A stretch of DNA of 6,930 bases, taken from NCBI GenBank assembly GCA_029940245.1, contig JAOZRF010000147.1, positions 1 through 6,930 of the forward strand, given 5' to 3'. Below, in pieces: positions 5,670-6,930 of this stretch. A program made the position numbers and the translations under genes. The notes under the pieces are model-generated. The model was given only the letters and a program-made list of their open reading frames with translations, did no database searches and was not told where the DNA came from. The stretch is from Desulfobacula sp. (GTDB taxonomy: Bacteria > Desulfobacterota > Desulfobacteria > Desulfobacterales > Desulfobacteraceae). How positions within the stretch are numbered: position 1 is the stretch's first letter; each line of letters starts with the position of its first letter.

Positions 5670-6930
5670 TTATACAAATAAAGATAATTGGTCACGTCTT
5701 GCATCAGCATGCTGGATGGTCACCTGGACGATATCCCCGTTTTTGAGTTTGATGCCGCTTGGGGGAAGTTTTGCTTCAAGCATAAATTCCTTGATCAGTA
5801 CATTATAGTGATCCCTGTGACAATCAAGGACCAGAGCTTCATAAGCAGTTCTTTTCTTTGATTCCAGGTACTTTATGATCCAGTATCTCTTTCTTGATGC
5901 CTGTACCCGTCCTGCATTGGCAATAGCCGGTGCAATCATCTGGATAATTGTTTCAAGTTCATCCTTGGTGTAGGCTTTGTCATAGCCAAAGATGGCCTTT
6001 ATCTGTCGTTGTGCAAGAAGGTCATGATACCTTCTGATGGGGGATGTGGCCGTGACATATGCTTTAACCCCGAGCCCTGAATGGCTTTCCGGATCTGTTC
6101 CGACGATTGCACGGCTTAATTGTTTTCTCTGCAAAAAATTTAAGGTTAAAGAGGTTTCAATCCCTTTGAAAAGCCTTTGTTTGGGTTGTGCCTGGGATCT
6201 GAAAACTGCAGGCATATTGTTATCTGCAAGGAATTGGGCCATCAGGGAATTGGCAAAGATCATCATCTCAGACACAAGCATGCGCGAGGGGTTTTCCCGG
6301 TCAATTTTTAAATATCCAATGTCCTGGTTTTCTTCAATCCATACATTTACTTCCGGCAGGGTGATCTGGATCGCACCGGCCTTAAGTCTTTTTTCCCGCA
6401 GAAGTGTCGCAATTTTATAAAGGGTTGTAATGGGGTCATTCTTGCCATTCAAAAGATTTGCCTCGGCATAACTCATCTGCTGATGAACCTTTATGATACT
6501 GGGAACAATTTTGTAACCCTGAATTTCAAAAAACCGGTTCATTTTAATGATGGTGCTGATACCCGGTCGTATTGCATTTTCCTTCAGGCTGCAAAGATCT
6601 TCGGAAAGATTGGGTGGTATCATTGGCAGTTTATCATCAGGCATGTAAATTGAACTGGCCCGATCCCGTGCCGCAAGATCAATGGGGTCGTTGGATTTAA
6701 TATAGGCATCAACATCAATGATGTGTATTCCAAGCCTGTAACCGGTCTCCGTATTTTCAAGGCTTATGGCATCGTCAAAATCAAGGGTGGACTGACCGTC
6801 AATGGTTATTAACGGGATATCTGTCAAATCCTGTCTTAATGGGTCATCAAAAAAATTGGTCTGAATGGCGGTCAGTTTTTTTTCATGTTCCAGCACATCT
6901 CTTGAAAAATCAGTGGGGATTTGCAGGGAC
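5670..6930 (-). CDS. RNase II/R-family 3'-5' exoribonuclease, N-terminus beyond window
   Basis: The C-terminal 419 residues of an RNB-domain exoribonuclease, which degrades RNA processively from the 3' end using Mg2+. The frame stays open to the window edge: IPTDFSRDVLEHE, the segment typically before the RNB domain, reads in from the edge, so the GTG at 6896 is internal and not the start. The four catalytic Asp of TIDGQSTLDFDDA are present, at codons beginning 6800, 6782, 6776 and 6773. Later motifs are PPNLSEDLCSL, SEMMIFAN, MPAVFRSQ and TSPIRRYHDL. The last 60 or so residues look like a short S1/OB-type RNA-binding domain ending in QLSLFV, without the lysine-rich tail of E. coli RNase R. 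AYVTATSPIRRY together with the RYW-KYLE segment recalls the cyanobacterial/plastid-type branch of the family, which is inference. It converges on the purH pair and shares their terminator. Any N-terminal cold-shock domains lie outside. Confidence 0.93.
   Translation of the reverse strand, partial: SLQIPTDFSRDVLEHEKKLTAIQTNFFDDPLRQDLTDIPLITIDGQSTLDFDDAISLENTETGYRLGIHIIDVDAYIKSNDPIDLAARDRASSIYMPDDKLPMIPPNLSEDLCSLKENAIRPGISTIIKMNRFFEIQGYKIVPSIIKVHQQMSYAEANLLNGKNDPITTLYKIATLLREKRLKAGAIQITLPEVNVWIEENQDIGYLKIDRENPSRMLVSEMMIFANSLMAQFLADNNMPAVFRSQAQPKQRLFKGIETSLTLNFLQRKQLSRAIVGTDPESHSGLGVKAYVTATSPIRRYHDLLAQRQIKAIFGYDKAYTKDELETIIQMIAPAIANAGRVQASRKRYWIIKYLESKKRTAYEALVLDCHRDHYNVLIKEFMLEAKLPPSGIKLKNGDIVQVTIQHADARRDQLSLFV

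Noticed and set aside
6896..6896. GTG at 6896 as the start of the RNase gene.
   Set aside because: The frame continues open upstream to the window edge and encodes IPTDFSRD, which fits the region before the RNB domain in this family. The GTG is an internal valine codon.

Overview
The window looks like chromosomal DNA from an anaerobic, sulfate-reducer-like member of the Desulfobacterota (Desulfobacter/Desulfobacula-type). This placement is inference. It rests on moderate-GC genes separated by very AT-rich spacers, a purH split into two adjacent genes (which I recall from this group), and a large mosaic signalling protein. No rRNA, tRNA, transposase, CRISPR array or phage gene is visible.

Layout, left to right. 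Positions 1-150 are an AT-rich leader with a weak candidate promoter. Positions 151-609 encode a complete Lrp/AsnC-family regulator. A 202-bp spacer follows; it holds a hairpin whose U-tract lies on the minus strand and an AT-rich inverted repeat overlapping a perfect TATAAT. Positions 812-3475 encode an 887-residue protein with, in order, a response-regulator receiver domain, a coiled-coil linker, a module I cannot name, a metallo-beta-lactamase-fold hydrolase with all expected metal ligands, and two cyclic-nucleotide-binding-like domains. A 175-bp spacer carries a candidate promoter and a good ribosome binding site for the next pair. Positions 3651-4334 (IMP cyclohydrolase) and 4338-5588 (AICAR formyltransferase) together do the job of bifunctional PurH, the last two steps of de novo IMP synthesis. 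They lie in the same reading frame, separated only by TAA GTC. A perfect 10-bp hairpin next to a tandem 14-bp repeat separates them from a convergent minus-strand gene (5670 to beyond 6930). That gene is an RNase II/R-family 3'-5' exoribonuclease whose N-terminus lies outside the window.

Functional reading. The purH pair is ordinary housekeeping in a less common split form, and the RNase is an RNA-decay gene. The most unusual item is the 887-residue receiver/MBL/CNB protein. Its parts suggest a phosphorylation-controlled metallohydrolase with C-terminal sensor-like domains, possibly acting on a cyclic nucleotide or another phosphodiester. Both CNB-like domains lack a convincing phosphate-binding arginine, so cAMP binding cannot be assumed. 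The Lrp gene next to it may or may not regulate it.
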